In this document: piece by piece, positions 1 through 7,923 of the stretch
Position numbering within the stretch: position 1 is the stretch's first letter
How the letters are laid out: each line of letters opens with the position of its first letter
Assembly (NCBI GenBank): GCA_934149275.1
Contig: CAKPEG010000019.1
Coordinates: forward strand, 1-25,146
DNA from: an uncultured Clostridia bacterium
Lineage (GTDB): Bacteria; Bacillota; Clostridia; TANB77; CAG-508
Length of the DNA stretch: 25,146 bases
Reading direction: 5' to 3'
Notes under the pieces: model-generated
Seen by the model: only the letters and a program-made list of their open reading frames with translations
What the model was told of the DNA's origin: nothing
Database searches by the model: none
Program-made: the position numbers and the translations under genes

Positions 1-2082
1 GCAGTACCAAGTAATGTAAATGGTTCAATGACAGAAGAAACCATAGAAGTAATTTATTACTATAGAGTAAAAGATGCAGTAGTTAATGTAAGATACTTAG
101 AAAAAGGTACAAATATTGAATTAGCTGATGCGGATAGAATTGATGGAAAAGTTGAGGATTTATATCAAACATCAGCAAAAGATATTGAAGGATATCAACT
201 AGTTGAACATACAGGAAATGAAAAAGGTAAATTCGAAGTTGAACCAATTACAATAACTTATTACTACTTGTATAAAACAAAAGCTACAGTTCAATACATA
301 GATAAAGCAACAGGACAAATCTTAGAGCAATCAACAACAGAAGGCCTTGAGGGAGATGACTTCGTAACAGAAAGCAAAGACTTCGAAAACTATGTTTTAG
401 TCGAAGAACCAGCAGAGAAAACAGTTAAGATGACAAAAGAAGAACAGATATTGAAATACTATTATATTCACGTTTCAGGAGGAGTAATTGAGAAACACAT
501 TGATGTAATCTCAGGACAAATCCTAGCAAACGCAGTACACAATGGAAACGAAGGCGATGCATATGATATTCCATCAAGAACATTTGACGGATATGATTTA
601 GTAGAAGATAGACTACCAAGTAACGCAAAAGGAACAATGAAAGTTGAACCTGTTGAAGTAGTTTACTATTACATTTATAGAAGCGAAGTAACAGCAGAAT
701 ATATTGATAAGAATACTGGCAACAAATTAACAGAGGATGTAATTCAAAATGGTCATGAGGGAGATAAATATACAACAGATAGAAAAACATTTGATGATTA
801 CAAACTAGTTGAAGTACCTTCAAATGCAGACGGTTCAATGACTAAAGAAGATATTACAGTTACTTACTACTATGTACATACATCAGGTGGTGTAATTGTA
901 AATCACATTGACATTAAGACTGATAAACAGTTATTAGATGAAACAAAAGAAGAAGGTTACGAAGGAGATCCATACGAAACACACGAAGAAAATATACCAG
1001 AATATGATTTAGTAAAAGAGAAATATCCAAAGAATGCAACAGGAAAGATGACAATAGAGCCAACAAGAGTAACATATTACTATATCAAAAAGACAGAGGT
1101 TAATATAAAATATGTTGATAAAGAAACTGGAGAAGAAATTGATGAACCAACGAATATTCCAGGACACGAAGGCGATGACTATACAACAGAACCTAAAGAC
1201 GTACCAGGATATGATTTGGTAGAAGAACCAGAAAACAAAGATGGAACAATGACAGCTGATCCAATAGACGTAATTTACTACTATAAGAGACCAGCTAAGG
1301 TTATAGTAAATTACTATGACATAGATACAAAAGAAAAATTAACAGACGAAATAGAAATCACAGGACATCAAAACGATGATTACACAACAGAGCAAAAAGA
1401 TATTAAATACTATGAAATCGCTAAAGTACCAGAGAATAAAGATGGTAAAATGGTTGTTACAGTAGCAAAAGATGAAAAGGGTAAAGATATTGTAGAGGAT
1501 ACAACATACGTAAATTACTATTATAGAAAACTAGTCTTCAACTTACGAGTAGATAAGACAATTGCAAGTGTAATTATAGACGGACAAGAAACACAAATCA
1601 ACGGAAGCTTAGGAAAAGTTGAAGTACATAGAAAGAATATTTCAACAGCAAATGTAAAAGTAGTTTACAAGATAAAAGTAACAAATGATAGCGAATTAAC
1701 TGGTAAAGCAAATGTTGTAGAAAGCATACCAAGTGGAATGACAATGGTAGCAGACAATAATTCAGGATGGACGATAAATCAAACAACGGCAAGTATTGAG
1801 ACTGATGAAATAAAACCAGGGGAAAGCAGAGAATATCAAGTAGTTCTAGGATGGCAGAATGGTGATAGTAATGTAGGAACAAAAGAAAATGTTGCAAGTA
1901 TTGTTACAGAGAATGAAGCAGGATTTGAAGAAAAGAACATGGCTGATAACGAAAGTAAAGCTGATTTGATCGTAGCTGTAGGAACTGGTGAAATTCCATA
2001 TGTTGCAATCGCAGGAAGCATTTTATTGATAATGATTTCAATAACAGCAGGAATTTATGTTATTAACAAGAAACGTAAATAA
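1..2082 (+). CDS. Giant MucBP-repeat surface protein, C-terminal part (5' end outside window)
   Basis: The frame is open from base 1, so the ATG at 28 is internal and this is the last ~693 codons of a larger gene. It shows one partial and seven complete MucBP-like repeats of about 65-70 residues, each ending in a YYY motif (IEVIYYYRVK, ITITYYYLYK, VEVVYYYIYR, VIYYYKRP). About 140 residues follow (roughly 1530-1960) that look like a DUF11-type beta-sandwich (VYKIKVTNDSELTG, SIPSGMTMV, ENVASIVTEN). A final hydrophobic helix (IPYVAIAGSILLIMISITAG) ends in NKKRK. MucBP repeats usually form extended stalks of mucus-binding adhesins. I see no LPXTG sortase motif; GTGEIP lies where one would be expected, so the protein may simply stay membrane-anchored. 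The first ~315 bases closely match the window's last bases, making it a paralogue of the gene at 13142. MucBP assignment is confident; the ligand is unknown. Confidence 0.9.
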   Translation, partial: AVPSNVNGSMTEETIEVIYYYRVKDAVVNVRYLEKGTNIELADADRIDGKVEDLYQTSAKDIEGYQLVEHTGNEKGKFEVEPITITYYYLYKTKATVQYIDKATGQILEQSTTEGLEGDDFVTESKDFENYVLVEEPAEKTVKMTKEEQILKYYYIHVSGGVIEKHIDVISGQILANAVHNGNEGDAYDIPSRTFDGYDLVEDRLPSNAKGTMKVEPVEVVYYYIYRSEVTAEYIDKNTGNKLTEDVIQNGHEGDKYTTDRKTFDDYKLVEVPSNADGSMTKEDITVTYYYVHTSGGVIVNHIDIKTDKQLLDETKEEGYEGDPYETHEENIPEYDLVKEKYPKNATGKMTIEPTRVTYYYIKKTEVNIKYVDKETGEEIDEPTNIPGHEGDDYTTEPKDVPGYDLVEEPENKDGTMTADPIDVIYYYKRPAKVIVNYYDIDTKEKLTDEIEITGHQNDDYTTEQKDIKYYEIAKVPENKDGKMVVTVAKDEKGKDIVEDTTYVNYYYRKLVFNLRVDKTIASVIIDGQETQINGSLGKVEVHRKNISTANVKVVYKIKVTNDSELTGKANVVESIPSGMTMVADNNSGWTINQTTASIETDEIKPGESREYQVVLGWQNGDSNVGTKENVASIVTENEAGFEEKNMADNESKADLIVAVGTGEIPYVAIAGSILLIMISITAGIYVINKKRK
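52..369 (+). repeat. Paralogous segment shared with 24832-25146
   Basis: Starting from ATAGAAGTAATTTA, this stretch aligns without gaps to 24832-25146. I counted about 28 differences in about 315 bases, many of them synonymous. It encodes two successive MucBP-like repeats (VNVRYLEKGTNIELADAD and VQYIDK.TGQILEQSTTEG). Such close DNA identity between repeats of two genes suggests recent duplication or gene conversion. Confidence 0.9.
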
Positions 2083-2114
2083 TTGAATATTTGTAAATAA
2101 GAAGAAAACTTATT

Positions 2115-2256
2115 GCAAAAGAAAAAGAACATTATATTTAGCTTTCGAGTGACGCACAGTTTGAAAGTTTTTACCTAACCCTATAAACGAAGTTTATGGG
2201 GTGGTAAAATATTTTAGCAAGGAACAAGAAAATAAATATAATGTTCTTTCTTTTGC
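2115..2256. repeat. Structured intergenic repeat, copy A
   Basis: This 142-bp element is bounded by an inverted repeat: left arm 2115-2140 and right arm 2233-2256, differing by a 2-base insertion, with 15 perfect pairs (AGAACATTATATTTA / TAAATATAATGTTCT). Inside are two hairpins. The first is CTTTCGAGT...GTTTGAAAG (2142-2167). The second is a long one around 2169-2210, with TTTTACC pairing GGTAAAA and ATAAAC-GAA-GTTTAT at its tip. A conserved single strand (TTTTAGCAAGGAACAAGAAAA) follows. It begins 32 bases after the stop codon of the upstream giant gene. Two further copies lie at 12526-12793. It could be a structured RNA or 3'UTR, a terminator, or a MITE/REP-like element. Confidence 0.8.
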
Positions 2257-2266
2257 TGTAAATTAG

Positions 2267-2295
2267 TTGCAAAAAAAAAATCTATTTAGTATCAT
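2267..2295 (+). promoter_or_regulatory. Putative sigma-70 promoter for the 2338 gene
   Basis: TTGCAA (2267-2272) and TATCAT (2290-2295) are separated by 17 bases and lie 42 bases before the ATG at 2338. The spacer is a run of A, which favours bending. The -35 matches consensus at 4 of 6 positions and the -10 at 5 of 6. Confidence 0.5.
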
Positions 2296-2337
2296 TAGAA
2301 TGAAAATATATTGTTGAAAAATACAAAGGGGGAAAAA

Positions 2338-3669
2338 ATGAAGAAAAACAAAAAAATTATAATTGCTTGTTCGATTGTTACAATAATCATAGTAATAGCA
2401 ATAACCTCGGTGGTAATATACAATGTGATGAAAAATAGTAATGAGAACGAAGAAAAAAGTAGCAAAAAAGAAAAAACAGAAACATCAGACAATTCAAATA
2501 GTACAGTAAGAATGATAAAAGTAGAAGACGAAGAAACTGTAGAAGATGAAAACATTAAAGTAACCTTAGGAAAAGTAGCTACAGCAAACGAGCACATAGT
2601 AATAGAGTATGATGTTGAAATAAAAGTAGAAGATGAAAATTTAGAAACTAAACTTGGTGATCAAGTGTCATTTACATTACCAAGAAGAATAATAATTGGC
2701 GAAAAAACATTAACAACTATAGATGATGTCGTAGAATCAACTCAAATAGCATATAAAACTGATGAAGGAAAATTGAAAGTATATGATGTTATAGATATAA
2801 ATAATGAAGTAATCAGTGATAGCTATGGACTAGATATACAAGTAAAAGATCCATACGTTGACAATAGTGATAACTATGGGGACGAAACTAGTTTGTTATC
2901 TCAAAGAATAAGAAAGCAATTAAAAAAATCAGAAACTGATGAAAATGCAACTACAATAGCAACATATGAAACAGAAGATTTAGATAAAATTACACCAATA
3001 ATATATGAAGCAATTGAAACAGAAAATGGAATATTTATAAAAGGAACAATTGCATTAACTAATCTAACTGAAAAAGAATATGTAACTGCAATGCCTCCAT
3101 CATTTTTAGATGTAAACGTCTTAGATCAAAATGGAGACACAATACTAGATGCGAAAAAAAGTGGAAAACTTACAATATTGGATGAAGACTACTACGAAGT
3201 AGAGAACAGTGATTTTTCGATTGATAAAGTAGAAACATATAGATTTGAAATAGAATTTTTATTAGGATTATTCGGAGACGAGTTAGAAAACGAGCAAGTA
3301 AAAGTACAACCATATTTTTCAACGCCAGTTAACTTCTATCAATACATAGATAATAAAAAAACATACTCAATAGATGAACAAGAAAATATTGAAGAAAATG
3401 ATAATGGAGGGAAAGTAGAAGTAACTAAAATACAAAAAGAAGACGATATATTAACAGTATACTTTACTGAAACAGGATTTATAGATAATCAATCAATTAT
3501 AATACTAAAAAATGATAGTAGTTATAAAAGACCAGATAAAATTGAAAGAATAGAAGGAAACCAGTATAAGGCAGAATTTACTTTAGATAACGAATATGAT
3601 AAATATATTATTTTAGAAGGAACTAATCCTCAATTAGTTGGAGAAGGCATAGATTTAAATATACAATAA
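2338..3669 (+). CDS. Membrane-anchored acidic extracytoplasmic protein, unknown function
   Basis: The start at ATG 2338 follows AAAGGGGGAAAAA, an RBS at good spacing; an upstream TTG at 2311 lacks one. The 443-residue product begins MKKNKK, then has a single hydrophobic helix (about residues 7-31, IIIACSIVTIIIVIAITSVV) that could be a signal anchor. A Lys/Glu/Ser-rich linker (32-60) precedes an Asp/Glu-rich body with alternating beta-strand patterns (VTLGKVATANEHIVIEYDVEI; FIKGTIALTNLTEKEYV). These suggest immunoglobulin-like or DUF4179-type extracellular domains, but I do not recognise a named family. There is no lipobox and no enzyme motif. It is a single-gene unit between its own promoter and the terminator at 3670. 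Its position next to the giant adhesin suggests an envelope role, which is only inference. Confidence 0.85.
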   Translation: MKKNKKIIIACSIVTIIIVIAITSVVIYNVMKNSNENEEKSSKKEKTETSDNSNSTVRMIKVEDEETVEDENIKVTLGKVATANEHIVIEYDVEIKVEDENLETKLGDQVSFTLPRRIIIGEKTLTTIDDVVESTQIAYKTDEGKLKVYDVIDINNEVISDSYGLDIQVKDPYVDNSDNYGDETSLLSQRIRKQLKKSETDENATTIATYETEDLDKITPIIYEAIETENGIFIKGTIALTNLTEKEYVTAMPPSFLDVNVLDQNGDTILDAKKSGKLTILDEDYYEVENSDFSIDKVETYRFEIEFLLGLFGDELENEQVKVQPYFSTPVNFYQYIDNKKTYSIDEQENIEENDNGGKVEVTKIQKEDDILTVYFTETGFIDNQSIIILKNDSSYKRPDKIERIEGNQYKAEFTLDNEYDKYIILEGTNPQLVGEGIDLNIQ

Positions 3670-3727
3670 AAAATAAAGATAGCAAGATAGTGGGAATAAA
3701 AGACCATTATTGTGCTATCTTTATTTT
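3670..3727 (+). terminator. Rho-independent terminator
   Basis: The left arm AAAATAAAGATAGCA (3670-3684) is the exact complement of TGCTATCTTTATTTT (3713-3727), giving a 15-bp stem with a 28-base loop starting directly after the stop codon. The A-rich left base and T-rich right base would let it work in either direction, although the U-tract is short. Confidence 0.7.
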
Positions 3728-3773
3728 GCATCAAAAGCAGTATTATTTTTTACCATTTTAATAAAAAAAGTAG

Positions 3774-3802
3774 TTTCTTTTCACATAATACTGTGATATA
3801 AT
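3774..3802 (+). promoter_or_regulatory. Extended -10 promoter for the J-domain gene
   Basis: A perfect TATAAT (3797-3802) is preceded by TG one base upstream (TGATATAAT), the extended -10 form. The -35 region at 17-base spacing is poor (TTTCTT), as is usual for extended -10 promoters. It lies 35 bases upstream of the ATG at 3838. Confidence 0.65.
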
Positions 3803-3837
3803 AACCACGAAATAATCCAATGTTTGGGGGATGTTAA

Positions 3838-4731
3838 ATGGTAATAAAAGATTATTATAAAATATTGGGGTTTGAGAATAGTAGAGTTAGCTTGGATGAA
3901 GTAAAAAATGCTTATAGAGAACAAGCAAAAAAATATCATCCAGATGTAAATAGAAATAATAAAAAAGCAGAAGAAAGATTTAAAGACATAAGCGAAGCAT
4001 ATAATACACTATCAGATGGAAAGAAAAGAAGAAAATATGATAGACTATGGTATTATTACATAGGAAGAAAAAACAAACAAAATGAAAAATACAGAGAAGC
4101 AAAAGTAAAAGACTTCATGACTTTATTCTTTGGTGAAAAGAAGTCCGATGAAAGCCAAAATGTAAAATTCAAAGGAGAGCCAGAAAAAGGTGAAGACGTA
4201 TATACAGAAGTAACAGCAACAATCACAGAAGCATACTTCGGAGTTACAAAAGTTTTAAATTTCAAAACAGTTGATGGTGGAAACAAAAAAATAGATGTAA
4301 AAATACCCGCTGGAATTAGAAATAATGAAAAAATAAGAGTAATAGGACAAGGAAAAGCTGGAAAAAATGGCGGAAAAAACGGAGATTTATTTATAAGAAT
4401 AAAAATCAAAGATGTTCTAAACCTAAAATTAGATGGCGTAGACCTTTGTACAGAATTGCCAATAACACCATGGGAATCAGCATTAAGCACAAAAGTAACA
4501 ATAACAGGGATAGACGAAGAAGTACAAGTTGAAGTACCAAAAGGGATTCAAAGTGGTGAAAAAATAATAATAGATGGCAAAGGATACAAAGATGGAAAAG
4601 GCGGAAGAGGTAAGCTAATTATAGCTATAAAAATAATGATGCCAACTACAATTAATGAAGAAGAAATGAAATTATTAAAAAAATTAAAAGACATTAGCAA
4701 ATTTAATCCAAGAAAAGCAAAAGCCTTATGA
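3838..4731 (+). CDS. J-domain co-chaperone, CbpA-like DnaJ without zinc finger
   Basis: The 297-residue protein opens with a full J domain (residues 5-70: DYYKILGF, AYREQAKKYHPDVN, FKDISEAYNTLSD). The catalytic HPD is at 34-36, which stimulates DnaK ATPase. A linker to about residue 115 replaces the G/F region. Two beta-rich substrate-binding domains follow (about 120-285), recognisable by VKIPAGIRNNEKIRVIGQGKAG and a second copy of the same fold (VQVEVPKGIQSGEKIIIDGKG). The CxxCxGxG zinc repeats of true DnaJ are absent, so this is class B, CbpA-like. GGGGGA at 3826-3831 is the RBS. It stands alone, not beside dnaK or grpE, and is directly followed by the consensus promoter of the next operon. 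It acts in cytoplasmic protein folding, probably with DnaK. Confidence 0.93.
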   Translation: MVIKDYYKILGFENSRVSLDEVKNAYREQAKKYHPDVNRNNKKAEERFKDISEAYNTLSDGKKRRKYDRLWYYYIGRKNKQNEKYREAKVKDFMTLFFGEKKSDESQNVKFKGEPEKGEDVYTEVTATITEAYFGVTKVLNFKTVDGGNKKIDVKIPAGIRNNEKIRVIGQGKAGKNGGKNGDLFIRIKIKDVLNLKLDGVDLCTELPITPWESALSTKVTITGIDEEVQVEVPKGIQSGEKIIIDGKGYKDGKGGRGKLIIAIKIMMPTTINEEEMKLLKKLKDISKFNPRKAKAL

Positions 4732-4734
4732 TTG

Positions 4735-4763
4735 TTGACATAAAAGTGAAAAAGATGTATAAT
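4735..4763 (+). promoter_or_regulatory. Perfect consensus sigma-70 promoter of the VirD4 operon
   Basis: TTGACA (4735-4740), a 17-base spacer and TATAAT (4758-4763) match consensus at all 12 positions. It begins three bases after the TGA of the J-domain gene and lies 62 bases before the ATG at 4826. It should give strong, largely unregulated transcription of 4826-7876. Confidence 0.85.
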
Positions 4764-4825
4764 TAAACCATGTTTGATTATACGAAAGATAAAATACAAA
4801 GTATTTTGTATAGAAGGGGTGTAAA

Positions 4826-5359
4826 ATGGAAGAAATTTTTGGAAAGCACTTTAGTATTACTGAACCACAATCAATAAACACGGTAATATATAAAGTAAAC
4901 AAAACAGAAAAAGAATTTTTAGACAAATCACCAAAGTTTACAATTGAAAGATTAAGATACTCAGAAGAGTTTGTAGGAAACAACAAAAAGAAAACATTCT
5001 TTTTAATGGATCCAGCACCAGAAGGAAACGAACTAGTAATATTTTCTTTTGGAAAAGATAGAGTAGTTGTAAATAATGGTTTTTTAGAAACAAAAACAAA
5101 TATAGTCAGAGTTTCAAACACTCCCGTTCCAATGAGATTCGAGACATTATATAACGAACAAGAAACAGAGTTTAGAGATTTTGAGTATACACCAAATTTA
5201 AAAAGACCAATAACAATAATAGACCCAGATACTACAGATGAAGTAAAGCCAAAATTGTATTTTGACGAGAAAACAAATGAAGTAAAAGGAAAATGCACAT
5301 TACAGGCAAATAAGACATATGTAATGTTTGAAATTACAGATAAGAAAGATAAAAACTAG
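4826..5359 (+). CDS. Hypothetical protein, first gene of the VirD4 operon
   Basis: The ATG at 4826 follows GAAGGGGTGTAAA, a good RBS. The 177-residue product has no signal peptide, membrane helix, cysteine-rich motif or nucleotide-binding motif. It looks like a mixed alpha/beta soluble protein (FFLMDPAPEGNELVIFSF; NGFLETKTNIVRVSNTPVPMRFETLYNE; PITIIDPDTTDEVKP). I do not recognise the family. It is the first gene after the consensus promoter, and the next gene starts 15 bases after its stop with its own GAAAGGGGAAAG RBS, so the two are co-transcribed with the VirD4-like ATPase. Its job may be tied to that ATPase; that is inferred from position only. Confidence 0.85.
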   Translation: MEEIFGKHFSITEPQSINTVIYKVNKTEKEFLDKSPKFTIERLRYSEEFVGNNKKKTFFLMDPAPEGNELVIFSFGKDRVVVNNGFLETKTNIVRVSNTPVPMRFETLYNEQETEFRDFEYTPNLKRPITIIDPDTTDEVKPKLYFDEKTNEVKGKCTLQANKTYVMFEITDKKDKN

Positions 5360-5374
5360 CGAAAGGGGAAAGTT

Positions 5375-5797
5375 ATGGAAATGCCAAATACTAATACTCA
5401 AACTGAGAATAGTAAAAAATATTATGTAAATCCACAAGAAGCACAAAAATTAATGGCAGCAACTGAAGAATGTATTGTAGTAGCTACAAATCAAAGAGAG
5501 GTTGCACCAGCAGGATTTGAAACAAGTTATAAGGATGTAACAAGTGCAACAGTTCAACCTGCAGCCAAAATAAAAGAAGGAATAAAACCAGCACAACAAG
5601 GAGATTCACTTGTGCCAGTAACAGCTGCAGAAATGCATAAAAATGGTGTAAAAATTGTAGTAGATAGACGTGTTGGAAGAGCAGAAGAAGTTAAAGAAGT
5701 TCCAGAGAATGAAACTTTAAAAGCAGCTAGAGAAAGAGTTGAACTTGAAAAAAGTGCTCAAAAGAAATATGAACAAAATAATCCAACAGAAAGATAG
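5375..5797 (+). CDS. Hypothetical protein, second gene of the VirD4 operon
   Basis: This 140-residue soluble protein starts at ATG 5375 behind GAAAGGGGAAAG. The N-terminal ~20 residues are polar and likely disordered (NTNTQTENSK). The middle is Ala/Val-rich with small-residue strands (TEECIVVATNQREVAPAGFE; NGVKIVVDRRVGRAEEVKEV). The C-terminus is a charged helix (ENETLKAARERVELEKSAQKKYEQ). No enzymatic motif is visible. It is followed after 32 bases by the VirD4-like gene. DUF3801/PcfB-type proteins often precede VirD4 coupling proteins in Gram-positive conjugative elements, but I see no convincing resemblance here and leave it unnamed. Confidence 0.82.
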   Translation: MEMPNTNTQTENSKKYYVNPQEAQKLMAATEECIVVATNQREVAPAGFETSYKDVTSATVQPAAKIKEGIKPAQQGDSLVPVTAAEMHKNGVKIVVDRRVGRAEEVKEVPENETLKAARERVELEKSAQKKYEQNNPTER

Positions 5798-5829
5798 GTA
5801 ATAATAACCAAAGAAAAGGATGAGATATT

Positions 5830-6324
5830 ATGAAATTTCAAGAAAAAATTTCAAGAGCCATCAAAAAGATTAAAAGTAAATTAATAGTCAGCTTTATACT
5901 ATGGTTAGTTTTAATCATAGTATTTGTTGCGCCAATGAGCTTAGCAGTTAGAGATGCTTTTTCAGTATCTGATAGCGGACAAAGATGGGCAAACTTGTTT
6001 ACATCTTTAGGAACATATATTGTTAAACCATGGGAAGCAATAGGTTTATGTATTGCAGGAGAATCTCATGGAATGTTCTGGGCAACAATATGGAGATTTA
6101 CTTTAATTTATGCAGTGGCAGTAACAATTGGAATTATAAAAGCAGTACCAAAACATGAATATGAAGGAATTGAAAACGGATCAAGCGATTGGTGTTCAAA
6201 TGGAGAAGAATACTCAATACTAAATAACAGAGAAGGTATAATCCTAGCAGAAAGAGAATACTTACCAGTAAATAAAAGAGGAAACGTAAACGTACTAGTT
6301 GTTGGACGGATCTGGTGCTGGTAA
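5830..6324 (+). CDS. VirD4/TraG-type coupling ATPase, N-terminal fragment (frameshifted)
   Basis: The frame starts at ATG 5830 after AAAGGATGAGATATT. It carries the membrane part of a VirD4/TraG-like protein: a basic N-terminus (residues 1-20) and two transmembrane helices (about 21-43, LIVSFILWLVLIIVFVAPMSL, and about 85-107, FWATIWRFTLIYAVAVTIGI) with a short extracytoplasmic segment between. The cytoplasmic stretch after them (SILNNREGIILAEREYLPVN, then NVNVLVVG) leads into the ATPase fold. The frame is correct up to GTT GTT GGA (6298-6306), then meets an extra base and reads RIWCW before a stop. The continuation is at 6308 in the next frame. Read through, the two parts make one protein of about 681 residues, a normal size for the family. 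This fragment alone would have no ATPase core. Confidence 0.85.
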   Translation: MKFQEKISRAIKKIKSKLIVSFILWLVLIIVFVAPMSLAVRDAFSVSDSGQRWANLFTSLGTYIVKPWEAIGLCIAGESHGMFWATIWRFTLIYAVAVTIGIIKAVPKHEYEGIENGSSDWCSNGEEYSILNNREGIILAEREYLPVNKRGNVNVLVVGRIWCW

Positions 6325-7876
6325 ATCTGCATCATACGTTATACCAAATGCATGTCAGAGATTAGGATCATATGTATTTACAGATCCTAAAGGTGAATTA
6401 TATGACCAAACAGCAGGTTATTTAAGAGAAAATGGATATAAAATTAAAGTTTTAAACTTAGTAAGACCAGAAAAAAGTGATGGATACAATCCATTACATC
6501 ACATAAGAAACCAAATAGATGTTGATATAATAGCAAACACAATTGTAAAAGGACAAAAAGATGCAGCATCTTCATCAGACCCTTATTGGGATGATATGGC
6601 TGAAATGCTATTAAAAGCATTAATATACTATTTAAGAGAAGTTAGACCACCAGAAGAACAAAACTTAGCCAGCTGTGCGGAGCTAGTAAGAGCAGCAAAC
6701 AATAATGGTGGAGATAACCTATTAACAAACTTAATGAATCAATTACCTTTTGATCATCCAGCAAGAATGAACTACAAATCAATTGAAGTTGCATCAGATA
6801 AAACGTACGGTTCAATTTTATCATCACTACAATCAAAGTTAGGTAAGTTCGATTCAAAAGCAATAGCAGAATTAACATCAACAAACACTATAAATTTTGA
6901 AGAAATAGGAAAAGAAAAAACAGCTGTATATGTTATATCATCAGACACACACGCAGCCTATGATTTCTTACTAACAATATTCTTCTCACAAATGATACAA
7001 CAATTATATGACTTTGCAGACGAATGTGGAGGAGAATTACCAGTACAAACATTTTTCATACTTGATGAGTTCGCTAATATAGGAAAAATACCGGATTTCG
7101 ATAAAAAGATATCTACATCAAGAAGTAGAAAAATATCATTTAGCGTTATTTTACAGAACCTAGATCAGCTAGAAGCAGTTTATAAAGAATCACACGAAAC
7201 AATATTAGGAAACTGTGATACTCACTTATTCCTAGGAAGTAACTCGCAAAAAACAGTTGAATACTTCTCAAAAGCATTAGGAGAAAAAACAATATTTAGA
7301 GAAAGTGAGTCAGTAAACAAAGATAGAAATGACTGGAAACAAGGTAAAAGCGTTTCAGAACAAAATATGGCAAGAGCTTTGCTAACACCTGATGAATTAA
7401 GAAGACTTGATGTAGACCAATGTATTATTTATGAAAAAGGTATAAAACCAATTAAAGCTCAAAAATATTATTACTTCAATCATCCAACAGAAAAACAAAT
7501 TAAACCTTTTAGAGTAGATCATAATGACCGTGAAGTTCCAGATAGAGGAAAATGGAGAAAATATAATCCATATAATCCATATGAAGAAAAAAGAGAAACA
7601 ACAGAACCAACAAAAATAGAAACATTAGATGATTTATTTGCAGATGAAGAACCAAAAAAAGAAGAAAAGCCAAAGGAAGAAAAAGCAAATAATAACAATA
7701 ATAATGTACAACCAATACTTGATTTATCAAGTTTAGACATGCCACCAGAATTACCAATGGAACCAGTTGAAGAAACAAAAACTGAACCACAAACAACACA
7801 AGAAAAAATAGATTTACAAAAAGAAATGGAAGCAAAATTTGATGAATTATTCGGAACACTAAATGACATAGATTAA
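6299..7876 (+). CDS. VirD4/TraG-type coupling ATPase, main domain (frameshifted from 5830)
   Basis: Removing one base at 6307 joins this frame to 5830-6306 and restores the Walker A GGSGAGKS. The TTG at 6299 is only an apparent start and has no proper RBS. Family features follow: SYVFTDPKGELYDQTAGYL just after Walker A, the VLNLVRPEKSDGYNPL segment, Walker B FFILDEFAN (about residue 411 of the joined protein), the SRSRKISFSVILQNLDQLEAVY segment, and NCDTHLFLGSN. The tail (~120 residues) is a disordered Lys/Glu/Asn-rich linker ending in a charged helix. VirD4 proteins are hexameric motors that hand DNA-protein or protein substrates to type IV secretion channels. No relaxase, VirB4 or other channel gene is in the window, so it is an orphan here. 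It could be a pseudogene, a sequencing error, or a recoded gene. Confidence 0.88.
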   Translation: MLDGSGAGKSASYVIPNACQRLGSYVFTDPKGELYDQTAGYLRENGYKIKVLNLVRPEKSDGYNPLHHIRNQIDVDIIANTIVKGQKDAASSSDPYWDDMAEMLLKALIYYLREVRPPEEQNLASCAELVRAANNNGGDNLLTNLMNQLPFDHPARMNYKSIEVASDKTYGSILSSLQSKLGKFDSKAIAELTSTNTINFEEIGKEKTAVYVISSDTHAAYDFLLTIFFSQMIQQLYDFADECGGELPVQTFFILDEFANIGKIPDFDKKISTSRSRKISFSVILQNLDQLEAVYKESHETILGNCDTHLFLGSNSQKTVEYFSKALGEKTIFRESESVNKDRNDWKQGKSVSEQNMARALLTPDELRRLDVDQCIIYEKGIKPIKAQKYYYFNHPTEKQIKPFRVDHNDREVPDRGKWRKYNPYNPYEEKRETTEPTKIETLDDLFADEEPKKEEKPKEEKANNNNNNVQPILDLSSLDMPPELPMEPVEETKTEPQTTQEKIDLQKEMEAKFDELFGTLNDID

Positions 7877-7923
7877 AAACAAAAAATAATAAAAATACAT
7901 AAATTATAAAAACAAATGTTTTG

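Noticed and set aside
425..2597. Reverse-strand ORFs opposite the first giant gene and the 2338 gene
   Set aside because: They are antisense shadows of the repeats, rich in Leu, Tyr and Ser, and lack ribosome binding sites.
6298..6318. Reassignment of CGG as an explanation for the VirD4 break
   Set aside because: Giving CGG another meaning does not restore the frame; a base must be skipped to recover the Walker A motif.
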